DNA of 7,492 bases from a bacterium (GTDB lineage: Bacteria; Chloroflexota; Dormibacteria; UBA8260; Bog-877). Every line of letters begins with the position of its first letter. Position 1 is the first letter of the stretch. Both the position numbers and the translations under genes were made by a program. The DNA lies in NCBI GenBank assembly GCA_021817185.1, contig JAKAVU010000140.1:1-7492 (forward strand), given 5' to 3'. A model generated the notes under the pieces. The model was not told the origin of the DNA, searched no databases, and saw nothing but the letters and a program-made list of their open reading frames with translations. Shown here in pieces: positions 1 through 6,417 of the stretch.

Positions 1-402
1 TCCGCGACCGCGCTGGGCGGGGCACAGCTGATCCTGGTCGGGGTCCTACTGCTACCCGCGCTGCCATTCGCTGGGGGGCTCCCGATGCCCGGCGCCGGCG
101 TCGTCGCGGCGGTACTCTTCTCAGCCTTGGGAGCGTCGGCATTCGGATTCGCGGTGCAGGCGGCTGCCCAGAAGCACATCTCCAATGCGGTCGCGGCCGT
201 GATCATGGCCACCGAGCCCGGCTTCGCCCTGGTGGCAGGTGTGCTGGTCGGTGAGCAACGCTTCGGAGTGGTGGCCGGCGTCGGCTTCAGCTTGCTCTTG
301 ATGGGCGTCGTAGCTCAGGAGAAGGGCCCATGGGGAGAGCGGCTGCGCCGCGCTCTCGTCACCGCCGTCGCGGCCCGGCGGCTGCGCCGTCAGGAGGCAT
401 GA
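1..402 (+). CDS. EamA/DMT-family transporter, C-terminal part (5' truncated by window edge)
   Basis: The reading frame is open from base 1 and ends at a TGA at 400-402, leaving 133 visible residues. It begins inside the protein, so the ATG at 85 is internal. The fragment has alternating hydrophobic helices (roughly residues 7-23, 32-48, 56-80 and 87-103). It also carries the hallmark end of the second EamA domain: a helix leading into 'ATEPGFALVAGVLVGEQ', then a glycine-rich last helix and an Arg-rich cytoplasmic tail. In this family (10-TMS drug/metabolite transporters) the E-P pair and the following G-E are strongly conserved. The protein should sit in the cytoplasmic membrane and export or import a small metabolite; the substrate cannot be told. 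The next gene starts about 70 bases downstream on the same strand. The family is fairly certain, the substrate unknown. Confidence 0.8.
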   Translation, partial: SATALGGAQLILVGVLLLPALPFAGGLPMPGAGVVAAVLFSALGASAFGFAVQAAAQKHISNAVAAVIMATEPGFALVAGVLVGEQRFGVVAGVGFSLLLMGVVAQEKGPWGERLRRALVTAVAARRLRRQEA

Positions 403-473
403 GCCGCCCTGGTGCCACGGGTGAGCGAGTTCCTTCCGGCAGCCGACCCGACGCTGGCACGAAACTGAGGCTG

Positions 474-1340
474 ATGCCTAACTCTGAACTGACGCTGATG
501 GTGGTGCATGCTCACCCCGACGACGAAGCCCTCTCCACCGGCGGCATCCTCCACAGGTACGCCGGGGAGGGGATCAAGACGGTGCTGGTGACCTGCACCG
601 GGGGCGAGCTCGGAGACGGTCCGGGAGGGATCAAGCCCGGCCAGCCGGGTCACGACGAGGCCCAGGTCCGCGCCACCCGGCGGCTCGAGCTCGAGCAGGC
701 CTGTGGCCAACTGCGGATCCGACACCTGGAGATGCTGGGCTACCTGGACTCCGGGATGGCGGGGTGGTCTCAGAACAATCGCCCCGGCTCGTTGTCGGGA
801 GTCCCACTTGAGCAGGCGCTGGCGCGGCTGGTGCCAATTCTAGAGCGCTACCGCCCCCAGATCCTGGTCAGCTACGACGAGCAGGGGGGCTACGGGCACC
901 CCGACCACATCCGCACCCACGAGCTGGCTCGGGAGGCCGCGCTGCGGACGGGAATCCCGCGGAAGCTCTACTACACCGCCTTTGCGAAGTCGTCATTTCG
1001 CCGGGCGCTGCAGGCGGCCAAGGACGCCGGGGTGCCGCTGGACAAGTTGCCGGCCGTCGATTTCGACCCTGACAACCCCCCCTTTGGGGTGGACGACGAC
1101 GTGATCACGACCACGATCGACGTCTCGGCCGACGTCCCGGCCAAGCTGGCCGCCCTGAGAGCGCATGGGAGTCAGGCTGACAACGGCTTCGTGCTCGATT
1201 TGCCCCAGGTGGTGGCGGCAACCTTCATGGGTCAGGAGCACTTCATCCGCGCGATCGACAAGACCAACGCCCCCGTTCCGGAGTCTGACCTCTTCGCGGG
1301 CTTGCGCGAGGACGAGAAGGGGCACCTGCTGCCTTCTTGA
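474..1340 (+). CDS. LmbE/PIG-L zinc N-deacetylase, MshB/Mca-like
   Basis: This 288-residue protein belongs to the LmbE/PIG-L family of zinc-dependent enzymes that remove acyl groups from N-acetylglucosaminyl compounds or cleave related amides. The N-terminal 'HAHPDDE' motif supplies H14 and D17 as metal ligands and D16 as the likely general base. The third ligand is H145 in 'GGYGHPDHI' (residues 138-146), with H142 nearby. 'GYLDSGM' (89-95), 'VSYDEQGGYGHPDH' and the C-terminal 'KLAALRAHGSQ' region resemble actinobacterial MshB (GlcNAc-Ins deacetylase) and Mca (mycothiol S-conjugate amidase). Its length matches those better than the ~230-residue BshB type. I chose the ATG at 474 because family members start only a few residues before the AHPDDE strand; a weak GAGG lies at 467-470. 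An ATG at 399, overlapping the previous stop as ATGA, is an alternative adding 25 residues. The family is certain; the substrate (thiol precursor, thiol conjugate or other amino sugar) is inference. Confidence 0.9.
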   Translation: MPNSELTLMVVHAHPDDEALSTGGILHRYAGEGIKTVLVTCTGGELGDGPGGIKPGQPGHDEAQVRATRRLELEQACGQLRIRHLEMLGYLDSGMAGWSQNNRPGSLSGVPLEQALARLVPILERYRPQILVSYDEQGGYGHPDHIRTHELAREAALRTGIPRKLYYTAFAKSSFRRALQAAKDAGVPLDKLPAVDFDPDNPPFGVDDDVITTTIDVSADVPAKLAALRAHGSQADNGFVLDLPQVVAATFMGQEHFIRAIDKTNAPVPESDLFAGLREDEKGHLLPS

Positions 1341-1416
1341 CCCACCGGCCGGGCCGGGGGGCGGGCCGCGTGGCCATGCCCCGGAGGGCAGAATGGAGCA
1401 AGAGCAAGTCGCGTTG

Positions 1417-1420
1417 GGAG
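1417..1420 (+). promoter_or_regulatory. Ribosome binding site of the aldose 1-epimerase gene
   Basis: A GGAG core lies six bases before the ATG at 1427, in good register for a Shine-Dalgarno sequence. It supports that ATG as the start. The gene therefore does not overlap the upstream deacetylase, which ends 86 bases earlier. Confidence 0.6.
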
Positions 1421-1426
1421 TGACCG

Positions 1427-2341
1427 ATGTCGCGTAGTGGAAGGCAGTTCACGCTGCGCTTTCAGGATCAAGACGCAGTGGTGACCGAGCTCGGAGCCAC
1501 CCTGCGCGAGTATCACGCCGGTGGCCGTCCCCTGATCGATGGGTTTCCGGCCACAGACCGCAGCCGGGACGGCCGCGGACAGGTGCTCCTGCCCTGGCCC
1601 AACCGCATCGACGGGGGCAGATACCAGTTTGCCGGCGACGAGGAGCAGCTTCCCATCAACGAGCCGGAGCACGGCAACGCGATCCACGGGCTCGCCCGCT
1701 GGGTGCCCTGGGTGCTGCAGGAGCTGAGCGCCAGCTCGGTGACCCTGTCGCTCGTGATCTTTCCGCAGCCCGGCTATGACCACCTCCTGGTCAGCACCAT
1801 GGAGTACCGTCTGAGCGAGCTGGGCCTCTCGGTGAAGGTCCTGGCCTCCAACCGTGGCGACGGGGCACTTCCCATGGGGGTGGGGTTCCATCCCTACCTG
1901 CTCCTTCCCACCTCTCCGGTCGACGGACTGGAGCTCCTGGTCCCGGCCACTTTGCGCCTTCGCGCCGAGGCGCGCGGTATCCCTCTGGGAGATCCGGTGG
2001 CGGTGGCCGGCTCGGAGTTCGACTTCACGGCTCCCCGCCAGATCGGGGGGGCGCGGCTCGACACCACCTTCACCGGCCTCACGCGGTCCGCCGCGGGACT
2101 CGCCGAGGTCCGCCTCGTCGATCAGACTGCGCAGGTTGGGGTGCGGCTGTGGTGCGATCAGAACCTCCCATACCTCCAGATCTTCACGGGAGACACCCTC
2201 GCGGATCCCGCAGCTCGCCGGCGCAGCCTCGCGGTCGAGCCGATGAGCTGCCCGCCCAACGCGTTCCGCTCCGGCCGCGACCTGGTCGTCCTGCCGCCTG
2301 GCGCCACCTTCACGGCGAGCTGGGGCCTGGCCGCAATTTGA
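1427..2341 (+). CDS. Aldose 1-epimerase (mutarotase) family protein
   Basis: This 304-residue cytosolic protein has the galactose-mutarotase-like beta-sandwich signature. The family interconverts alpha and beta anomers of free aldoses, or of sugar phosphates in the related YeaD-type branch. Visible landmarks are 'PWPNRIDGGRYQF' (56-68), 'HGNAIHGLAR' (82-91) with H87, 'GFHPY' (153-157) with the catalytic-acid His at H155, 'LDTTF' (211-215), and 'AVEPMSCPPNAF' (269-280) with the likely catalytic base E271. The one-piece ~300-residue length and the order of motifs resemble the short YphB-like bacterial branch rather than the ~340-residue GalM. All catalytic positions are present, so it should be active. 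It lies 86 bases after the deacetylase and 50 bases before the HAD hydrolase, suggesting co-transcription. The exact sugar is not predictable. Confidence 0.9.
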   Translation: MSRSGRQFTLRFQDQDAVVTELGATLREYHAGGRPLIDGFPATDRSRDGRGQVLLPWPNRIDGGRYQFAGDEEQLPINEPEHGNAIHGLARWVPWVLQELSASSVTLSLVIFPQPGYDHLLVSTMEYRLSELGLSVKVLASNRGDGALPMGVGFHPYLLLPTSPVDGLELLVPATLRLRAEARGIPLGDPVAVAGSEFDFTAPRQIGGARLDTTFTGLTRSAAGLAEVRLVDQTAQVGVRLWCDQNLPYLQIFTGDTLADPAARRRSLAVEPMSCPPNAFRSGRDLVVLPPGATFTASWGLAAI

Positions 2342-2391
2342 GCGCAGCGCCGGCACCGAGCGGGCCGCCGGAGGGAAGCGGCCACAGCGGA

Positions 2392-3054
2392 ATGCTCCGT
2401 CGCCGAGCCATTCTCTTCGACGTGGACGGCGTGCTCGTGGACTCCATGGCGGTCTACCGGCGGGTCTGGAGCAGCTGGTCTTTGGTCTGCGGTCTGGATC
2501 CCGACGAGGTGTGGGCGCTGACCCCCGGACGCAGGCCTGCCGACACCATCGGGGCGGTCGCGCCCCACCTCGACCTCAGCGACGAGATCCGCAGGCTCAC
2601 CACCTTGCTCGACTCCGAACTGGGACACCTTCCGGCGATGCCCGGAGCGGCCGAGCTGCTGGCCTCCATCCCACCAGAGAGCTGGGCCCTGGTCACCTCC
2701 AACACCGCGGACGTCGTGCTGGCGTGCTTTCGCCGGCTGGGCCTGCCGACCCCTCGCCTGGTCGTCGATGGCGACGCGGTTGAGTTCGGCAAGCCCCATC
2801 CGGAGGGATTCCTGAGGGCCGCCTCCTGCATGGGGATGGCGCCGGCGGACTGCCTGGTCATCGAGGACGCGACGGCCGGGGTGACCGCGGCCCGCGCCGC
2901 CGGCATGACAGTCTTCGGCATCTCCTCCACCGAACCGCCGGAGCGGCTCGCCGCCGCCGACATGGTGTTCGAGTCCCTCCGTGAGGCGACCCCGGCAGTG
3001 CGTCGGTGGCTCTGGCCGCCCCGCCGCGCCGCCCAGTCCCCGCCAGCCGATTGA
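2392..3054 (+). CDS. HAD-superfamily hydrolase, sugar-phosphatase/beta-phosphoglucomutase-like
   Basis: This 220-residue protein carries all four HAD motifs. Motif I is 'DVDGVLVDS' (10-18), with nucleophile D10 and acid/base D12. Motif II is 'VTSNT' (101-105). Motif III is K134 in 'FGKPHPEGF'. Motif IV is 'IEDATAGVTAARAAG' (157-171), with magnesium-binding E158/D159. The helical cap between residues about 18 and 85, including 'LTPGRRPADTI' (43-53), places it near glycerol-3-phosphate, 2-deoxyglucose-6-phosphate and other sugar phosphatases or beta-phosphoglucomutase, not the large-cap C2 families. Expected chemistry is dephosphorylation, or phosphoryl transfer, on a small sugar phosphate in the cytosol. 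I chose the ATG at 2392 because it lies nine residues before the motif I Asp. The reading frame is open further upstream, but that part overlaps the epimerase gene out of frame. The nearest purine-rich GAGGG is 16 bases away, so the ribosome binding site is poor. The substrate is unresolved. Confidence 0.88.
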   Translation: MLRRRAILFDVDGVLVDSMAVYRRVWSSWSLVCGLDPDEVWALTPGRRPADTIGAVAPHLDLSDEIRRLTTLLDSELGHLPAMPGAAELLASIPPESWALVTSNTADVVLACFRRLGLPTPRLVVDGDAVEFGKPHPEGFLRAASCMGMAPADCLVIEDATAGVTAARAAGMTVFGISSTEPPERLAAADMVFESLREATPAVRRWLWPPRRAAQSPPAD

Positions 3055-3573
3055 CGAGCGCTGGGAGCGACGGCCCACGGACCGGCTGCTGGCCCCGGAG
3101 CAATGGCGCAGGCCCGACCCCTCGGCTCGGCGGGGTCAGATTGGCGATCGGTGCCCTCGCCCACCCGGAAGACGTCCTCGGCGCCGCTTCTGGAGTCGAC
3201 AGCATGCTGCGCGAAGCCCAAGTCCACGGGGACGGCCCCCGGGCGGGCTGACAGCACCGGGCCGGAGTGCCGCGACGAGCGGCGAATGGACGGCGCGCTC
3301 AAGGCGGCTGATGCCCGTGCCTCGGCGGTGGCGGCAGGCGATGGCGCGGATCGCGGGGAAGGCTGCGTCGCACGGCATCCGGGTCACCAGCGAGCCCGGC
3401 CCTCGCTGCGCTACGCTGGCGCTGGTGGATCCGGCGGGAAGCTTTGGGCGGAGCCACAGCCGGGTACCCACGCCTTCGGTCTCCGCTCGGGCGCCCGCCC
3501 AGGCCCGCTTCCGCTCCACCTGGTTCACGGCCGTCCGCTCCGCGCTTTTGTTCACAGATGAGATGAGGTGAGT
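3055..3573. other. Unassigned 519-base interval before icd
   Basis: No protein family, RNA gene or repeat is recognisable here. Open frames exist in several registers, as expected at this G+C: plus-strand frames ending at 3251, 3561 and 3571, and a minus-strand frame from within icd down to 3136. Their conceptual products are rich in Arg, Pro, Ala and Gly, with no domain motifs or membrane segments. Third-position G+C is high but, by rough count, below that of the flanking genes in the plus frame ending at 3561 (about three quarters). It is somewhat higher in the plus frame ending at 3571 and in the minus frame. The stretch must hold the icd promoter unless icd is read through from the HAD gene, but I see no clear -35/-10 pair. 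It could be a decayed gene or a long leader. Confidence 0.6.
3565..3571 (+). promoter_or_regulatory. Strong Shine-Dalgarno sequence of icd
   Basis: GAGGTGA matches the anti-Shine-Dalgarno end of 16S rRNA at seven positions. It places the GAGG core five bases before the ATG at 3574. That favours this ATG over the in-frame GTG at 3568, which lies inside the site itself. It is the best ribosome binding site seen in the window, consistent with high expression of a central-metabolism enzyme. Confidence 0.75.
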
Positions 3574-4791
3574 ATGTCCAAGATCAGAGTCGCCAACCCG
3601 GTGGTCGAGCTGGATGGAGACGAGATGACCCGGATCATCTGGCAGCTGATCAAGGACCGGCTGATCCTTCCCCACCTCGAGGTGGACTTGGACTACTACG
3701 ACCTCGGCATCGAGCACCGGGATGAGACCGACGACCAGGTCACGGTCGAGGCGGCCGAAGCCATCAAGCGACATGGGGTGGGCGTCAAGTGCGCCACCAT
3801 CACCCCCGACGAGGCCAGGGTCAAGGAGTTCGGTTTGAAGCGGATGTGGCGGTCACCCAACGGGACCATCCGCAACATCCTGGGCGGGGTGATCTTCAGG
3901 GAGCCGATCGTGATGCGCAACATCCCACGGCTGGTCCCCAGCTGGACCAAGCCGATCGTGATCGGACGCCACGCCCACGGGGACCAGTACCGGGCGACGG
4001 ACTTCCTGGTGCCCGGCCCCGGCCGGGTGACCATCAGCTACACGCCCGCCGACGGTGGTGAGCCGATGGAGTTCACCGTGGCTGACTTCCAGGGCGGGGG
4101 GGTGGCGATGGCGATGTACAACTACGACGACTCGATCCGCGACTTCGCCAGGGCCTCGTTGAGCTATGGCCTGAAGCGCGGGCTGCCCGTCTACCTGTCC
4201 ACCAAGAACACCATCCTCAAGGTCTACGACGGCCGCTTCAAGGACATCTTCCAGGAGGTCTTCGAGAGTGAGTTCCGCACCAGGTTCGACGCCGCCGGAC
4301 TGACCTACGAGCACCGGCTCATCGATGACATGGTGGCCGCCGCCATCAAGTGGGAGGGCGGCTACGTCTGGGCCTGCAAGAACTACGACGGAGATGTTCA
4401 ATCCGACACGGTCGCCCAGGGCTTCGGCTCCCTGGGCCTGATGACCAGCGTGCTGCTGACGCCTGACGGTCGCACCATGGAGGCGGAGGCGGCTCACGGC
4501 ACGGTGACCCGCCACTACCGGCTGCACCAGCAGGGGCTGCCCACCTCCACCAACCCCATCGCCTCGATCTTCGCCTGGACCAGGGCGCTGGCTCATCGCG
4601 GGGAGCTGGACGCGACCCCAGAGGTGGTGCGGTTCGCAGAGACCCTGGAGGAGGTGTGCGTGGCCACTGTCGAGTCGGGACGGATGACCAAGGACCTGGC
4701 CCTGCTCGCGGGCCCCGAGGTCAGCTGGCTCTCCACCGAGGACTTCATAGGCGCTCTGGCCCAGGAGCTGACCGCGCGCATGTCCAACTGA
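3574..4791 (+). CDS. icd: NADP+-dependent isocitrate dehydrogenase, class II (eukaryote-type)
   Basis: This 405-residue enzyme oxidatively decarboxylates isocitrate to 2-oxoglutarate in the TCA cycle, producing NADPH. It aligns by eye almost without gaps to human IDH1/IDH2-type homodimeric enzymes rather than E. coli-type Icd. Visible landmarks are '[12 protein letters not shown]' (12-23), the substrate loop 'SPNGTIRN' (94-101), '[15 protein letters not shown]' (130-144) with R132 (the residue mutated in human tumours) and Y139, K211 in 'LSTKNTILK', metal ligands D251, D274 and D278 in 'LIDDMVA' and 'NYDGDVQSD', and '[10 protein letters not shown]' (307-316) with the NADP 2'-phosphate-contacting R313/H314. 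All catalytic residues are intact and the length is normal for a cytosolic form without a targeting peptide. The start is fixed by the adjacent GAGGTGA. It is preceded by a gene-free stretch and converges on the tRNA-Pro gene, so it probably has its own promoter. Confidence 0.97.
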   Translation: MSKIRVANPVVELDGDEMTRIIWQLIKDRLILPHLEVDLDYYDLGIEHRDETDDQVTVEAAEAIKRHGVGVKCATITPDEARVKEFGLKRMWRSPNGTIRNILGGVIFREPIVMRNIPRLVPSWTKPIVIGRHAHGDQYRATDFLVPGPGRVTISYTPADGGEPMEFTVADFQGGGVAMAMYNYDDSIRDFARASLSYGLKRGLPVYLSTKNTILKVYDGRFKDIFQEVFESEFRTRFDAAGLTYEHRLIDDMVAAAIKWEGGYVWACKNYDGDVQSDTVAQGFGSLGLMTSVLLTPDGRTMEAEAAHGTVTRHYRLHQQGLPTSTNPIASIFAWTRALAHRGELDATPEVVRFAETLEEVCVATVESGRMTKDLALLAGPEVSWLSTEDFIGALAQELTARMSN

Positions 4792-4901
4792 GCCCGCCCC
4801 GGGTGGGGCCACCGGCGGTCTTGCGACGTGAGTGTCGTCTGCCCGCCCTTGGACTTGGTGGTCACCGCCATCGGTCGCGACCGGTCGGCCAGGCGGAGCC
4901 G
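4792..4901. other. Convergent intergenic interval between icd and tRNA-Pro
   Basis: Transcription from icd (plus) and from the tRNA (minus) meets here, so termination signals are expected. A 5-bp GC stem with a GGGT loop begins just after the icd stop (4796-4809), and a second weak 5-bp stem lies at 4823-4838. Neither is followed by a T-run, so neither is a convincing intrinsic terminator. Nearer the tRNA end is a pair of overlapping palindromes (listed separately). Rho-dependent or U-tract-less termination is possible. Confidence 0.35.
4872..4887. repeat. Two overlapping perfect palindromes
   Basis: CGGTCGCGACCG (4872-4883) is a perfect 12-base palindrome. It overlaps CGACCGGTCG (4878-4887), a perfect 10-base palindrome. 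The pair lies 15 bases beyond the 3' end of the minus-strand tRNA. As RNA, either could fold into a 4-bp stem, which is weak for a terminator. As DNA they could be a dimeric protein site. Short GC palindromes also occur by chance in DNA this rich in G+C. Confidence 0.4.
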
Positions 4902-4973
4902 TCGGGGCGGCAGGATTCGAACCTGCGACCTCCACTTCCCAAAAGTGGCGTGCTACCCCTGCACCACGCCCCG
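4902..4973 (-). tRNA. tRNA-Pro (anticodon TGG)
   Basis: Read on the minus strand, this folds as a complete 72-base cloverleaf. The acceptor stem is CGGGGCG/CGCCCCG with discriminator A, including the C1-G72 pair typical of bacterial proline tRNAs. T8-G9 is followed by D stem GTGC/GCAC and anticodon stem CCACT/AGTGG. The seven-base loop TTTGGGA has anticodon TGG at 4941-4939 and G37, the usual m1G site in tRNA-Pro. The variable loop is AGGTC, and the T arm is GCAGG/CCTGC with loop TTCGAAT. The CCA end is not encoded (the next bases are CGG), so it must be added by CCA-adding enzyme after 3' trimming. It reads the proline codons CCA/CCG and probably others by wobble. It lies 80 bases downstream of rdgB on the same strand and could be co-transcribed or have its own promoter. 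Confidence 0.96.
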
Positions 4974-5004
4974 TGCGGCCCCGGCCGTCGCCGCCGGTCG
5001 CACC

Positions 5005-5010
5005 ATCATA
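5005..5010 (-). promoter_or_regulatory. Possible -10 element for tRNA-Pro
   Basis: TATGAT on the minus strand matches five of six positions of the sigma-70-type -10 consensus. It sits in the only AT-rich patch of the rdgB-tRNA spacer. Transcription starting about seven bases downstream would give a 5' leader of about 25 bases before the tRNA. No good -35 hexamer is seen 17 bases upstream (GGTGGG), so the assignment is tentative. Confidence 0.35.
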
Positions 5011-5053
5011 TTGATCGCCCCGACCCGCCCACCTCGGCCAGCCAGCCCGGCGG

Positions 5054-5695
5054 TCAGCCAGGCCGGCCCCTGAGGGCGCGGATCAGGGCCTGAGCCGCGC
5101 GACCGCGGTGGCTGAGGCCGTCCTTCTCCGCCTCGCCGAGCTCGGCCATGGTCTTGGTGTGGCCGTCCGGCACGAAGATGGGATCGTAGCCGAAGCCGCC
5201 GCTGCCTCGCGGCGATCCCAAGAGAGTGCCCCGCACCACTCCTTCCACGAAGAGCGGTGGCCGGCCGCCGGGAGCCAGGTACGCCAGCACGCAGCGGAAC
5301 GTGGCGCCGCGGCTGTCGGCGGGCAAGGCCGCCACCCGCTCCGCCAGCGCTTCCATCATCTGCTTGGAGCTGAAGCCATCACCCATCCACCTCGCCGTGT
5401 GCAGCCCGGGCCAGCCCCCAAAGGCGTCCAGCTCGAGCCCGCTGTCGTCGGCGAGGGCGGCAAGCCCAGTTCCAGCCTGGACAGCACCCGCCTTGATCGC
5501 GGCATTCTCGCGGTAGCTGGCGCCATTCTCATCCCAGCGGATGGCATGGCCCCCCGGGCACTCGTCGACGCTGACCAGAGCCCACGGCAGCTGCGCCAGC
5601 AGTCGCCGCAGCTCAGCCAGCTTGCCGTGGTTGCGGCTGGCCAGTGCGACTCGGAGCTGCCCCGTCAGCCCGGGGATCGGCGCGGAGGTGCTCAG
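5054..5695 (-). CDS. rdgB: RdgB/HAM1 (d)ITP/XTP pyrophosphatase, probably CTG start
   Basis: RdgB-type enzymes hydrolyse dITP, ITP and XTP to monophosphates plus pyrophosphate, keeping deaminated purines out of DNA and RNA. From the assumed start the protein has 213 residues, near the usual ~200. Motifs are 'ASRNHGK' (19-25, substrate-binding Asn/Lys), 'LADDSGLELDAFGGWPG' (81-97) with catalytic D84, 'GGFGYDPIF' (166-174), and 'SHRGRA' (195-200). No ATG, GTG or TTG occurs in frame between the rph stop and the conserved first strand. The best candidate is a CTG at 5695, which overlaps the rph stop as CTGA, exactly where ATGA is common in coupled genes. A second CTG at 5668 would give a start nearer the family's usual N-terminus. 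The frame stays open far upstream inside rph, but that is explained by G+C. Function is certain, the start is not. Confidence 0.92.
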   Translation of the reverse strand: MSTSAPIPGLTGQLRVALASRNHGKLAELRRLLAQLPWALVSVDECPGGHAIRWDENGASYRENAAIKAGAVQAGTGLAALADDSGLELDAFGGWPGLHTARWMGDGFSSKQMMEALAERVAALPADSRGATFRCVLAYLAPGGRPPLFVEGVVRGTLLGSPRGSGGFGYDPIFVPDGHTKTMAELGEAEKDGLSHRGRAAQALIRALRGRPG

Positions 5696-6417
5696 GACTC
5701 GGTCGATCCCAGAGCCGCCCGCTGGGCCCTGAGGATGTCCTGGATACCGCCCTCGGCCAGGCTCAAGATCGGCTCCAGCTGGTCCCGGCGCAGGGCCACG
5801 CCTTCGGCCGTCCCCTGGACCTCGACTATTTCGAGCCGCTCGGTCATGACCAGATTGAGGTCGGTGGAAGCCCGACTGTCCTCCTCGTAGTCCAGGTCCA
5901 CCAGGGGGGCCCCGTCCACCAGGCCCGCGCTGACCGCCGCCACCTGCCGTAGCAGGGGATCGGACCTCACCATGCCGGCCTCGAGGAGCCGGCGGCAGGC
6001 CAGCGCCAGCGCCACGAATCCGCCCGAGATGGAGGCGGTGCGGGTGCCGCCATCGGCGCGGATGACATCGCAGTCCACGATCACGGTGCGCTCGCCCAGC
6101 AGTCGCATGTCGACCGCCGCCCTCAGGCTGCGCGCGACCAGGCGCTGGATCTCCTGGGAACGCCCGTCGATCCTGCCCCCGCGCTCCCTGGGGCTGCGCT
6201 CCTGGGTTGATCTGGGCAACATGCCATACTCGGCGGTCACCCACCCCAGCCGGGTGCCCCGCCGGTGGGCGGGCACCCGCTCCTCAATGGTGGCGGTGCA
6301 GAGGACGTGGGTGCCGCCGATGGTGATGGCGACGGCGCCCTCCGCCCAGCTGTCCGACATCGGCGCGATGGTGAGCGGCCGGATGCTGGATGGTGAGCGA
6401 CCGCCGGGGCGCGCCAT
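5692..6417 (-). CDS. rph: Ribonuclease PH
   Basis: RNase PH is a phosphorolytic 3'-5' exoribonuclease that trims tRNA precursor 3' ends, acting as a ring-shaped hexamer in the cytosol. The 241-residue product matches family length and is colinear with E. coli Rph: 'RPGGR' near the start, 'GWVTAEYGMLPRST' (58-71), 'GRSQEIQRLVARSLRAAVD' (85-103) with R86, 'DCDVIRADGGTRTASI' (115-130) with phosphate-binding R126, 'DLDYEEDS' (174-181) with D180, D186 in 'STDLN', and 'EVQGTAEG' (199-206). All expected active-site residues are present. The ATG shares its first base with the tatC stop (TGATG) and there is no good Shine-Dalgarno sequence, pointing to translational coupling. The stop overlaps the proposed rdgB start. 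The gene lies upstream of a tRNA lacking CCA, which is the kind of substrate Rph processes. Confidence 0.96.
   Translation of the reverse strand: MARPGGRSPSSIRPLTIAPMSDSWAEGAVAITIGGTHVLCTATIEERVPAHRRGTRLGWVTAEYGMLPRSTQERSPRERGGRIDGRSQEIQRLVARSLRAAVDMRLLGERTVIVDCDVIRADGGTRTASISGGFVALALACRRLLEAGMVRSDPLLRQVAAVSAGLVDGAPLVDLDYEEDSRASTDLNLVMTERLEIVEVQGTAEGVALRRDQLEPILSLAEGGIQDILRAQRAALGSTES

Noticed and set aside
412..468. Eighteen-codon leader-peptide-like frame from a GTG after AGGAGG
   Set aside because: The spacing from AGGAGG is 14 bases, there is no regulatory codon run or attenuator hairpin, and the length is expected by chance.
330..473. Deacetylase start at 330, or at the ATG at 399 with AGGAGG at 392-397
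   Set aside because: 330 would overlap the transporter gene. At 399 the AGGAGG is only one base from the ATG, and the added residues are Arg/Gly/Pro-rich and absent from the family. AGGAGG is also explained by the transporter's last codons.
1377..1390. TGCCC-CGGA-GGGCA hairpin between the deacetylase and epimerase genes
   Set aside because: A 5-bp stem with no T-run is not a convincing terminator, and the genes look co-transcribed.
1232..2356. 374-codon minus-strand open frame opposite the deacetylase end and the epimerase
   Set aside because: It is a high-G+C shadow frame: no motifs, low-complexity Arg/Gly/Ala composition, and fully covered by two clear genes on the other strand.
3853..4935. 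Long minus-strand open frame whose start reads through the tRNA region ('MEVAGSNPAAPTAPPG')
   Set aside because: This N-terminus is the well-known false translation of a tRNA T arm, and the rest is antisense to the certain icd gene.
5696..6244. Upstream extension of the rdgB frame to an ATG at 6244 (396-residue product)
   Set aside because: The extension overlaps the well-conserved rph in another frame and has no family similarity, while RdgB proteins are about 200 residues long.
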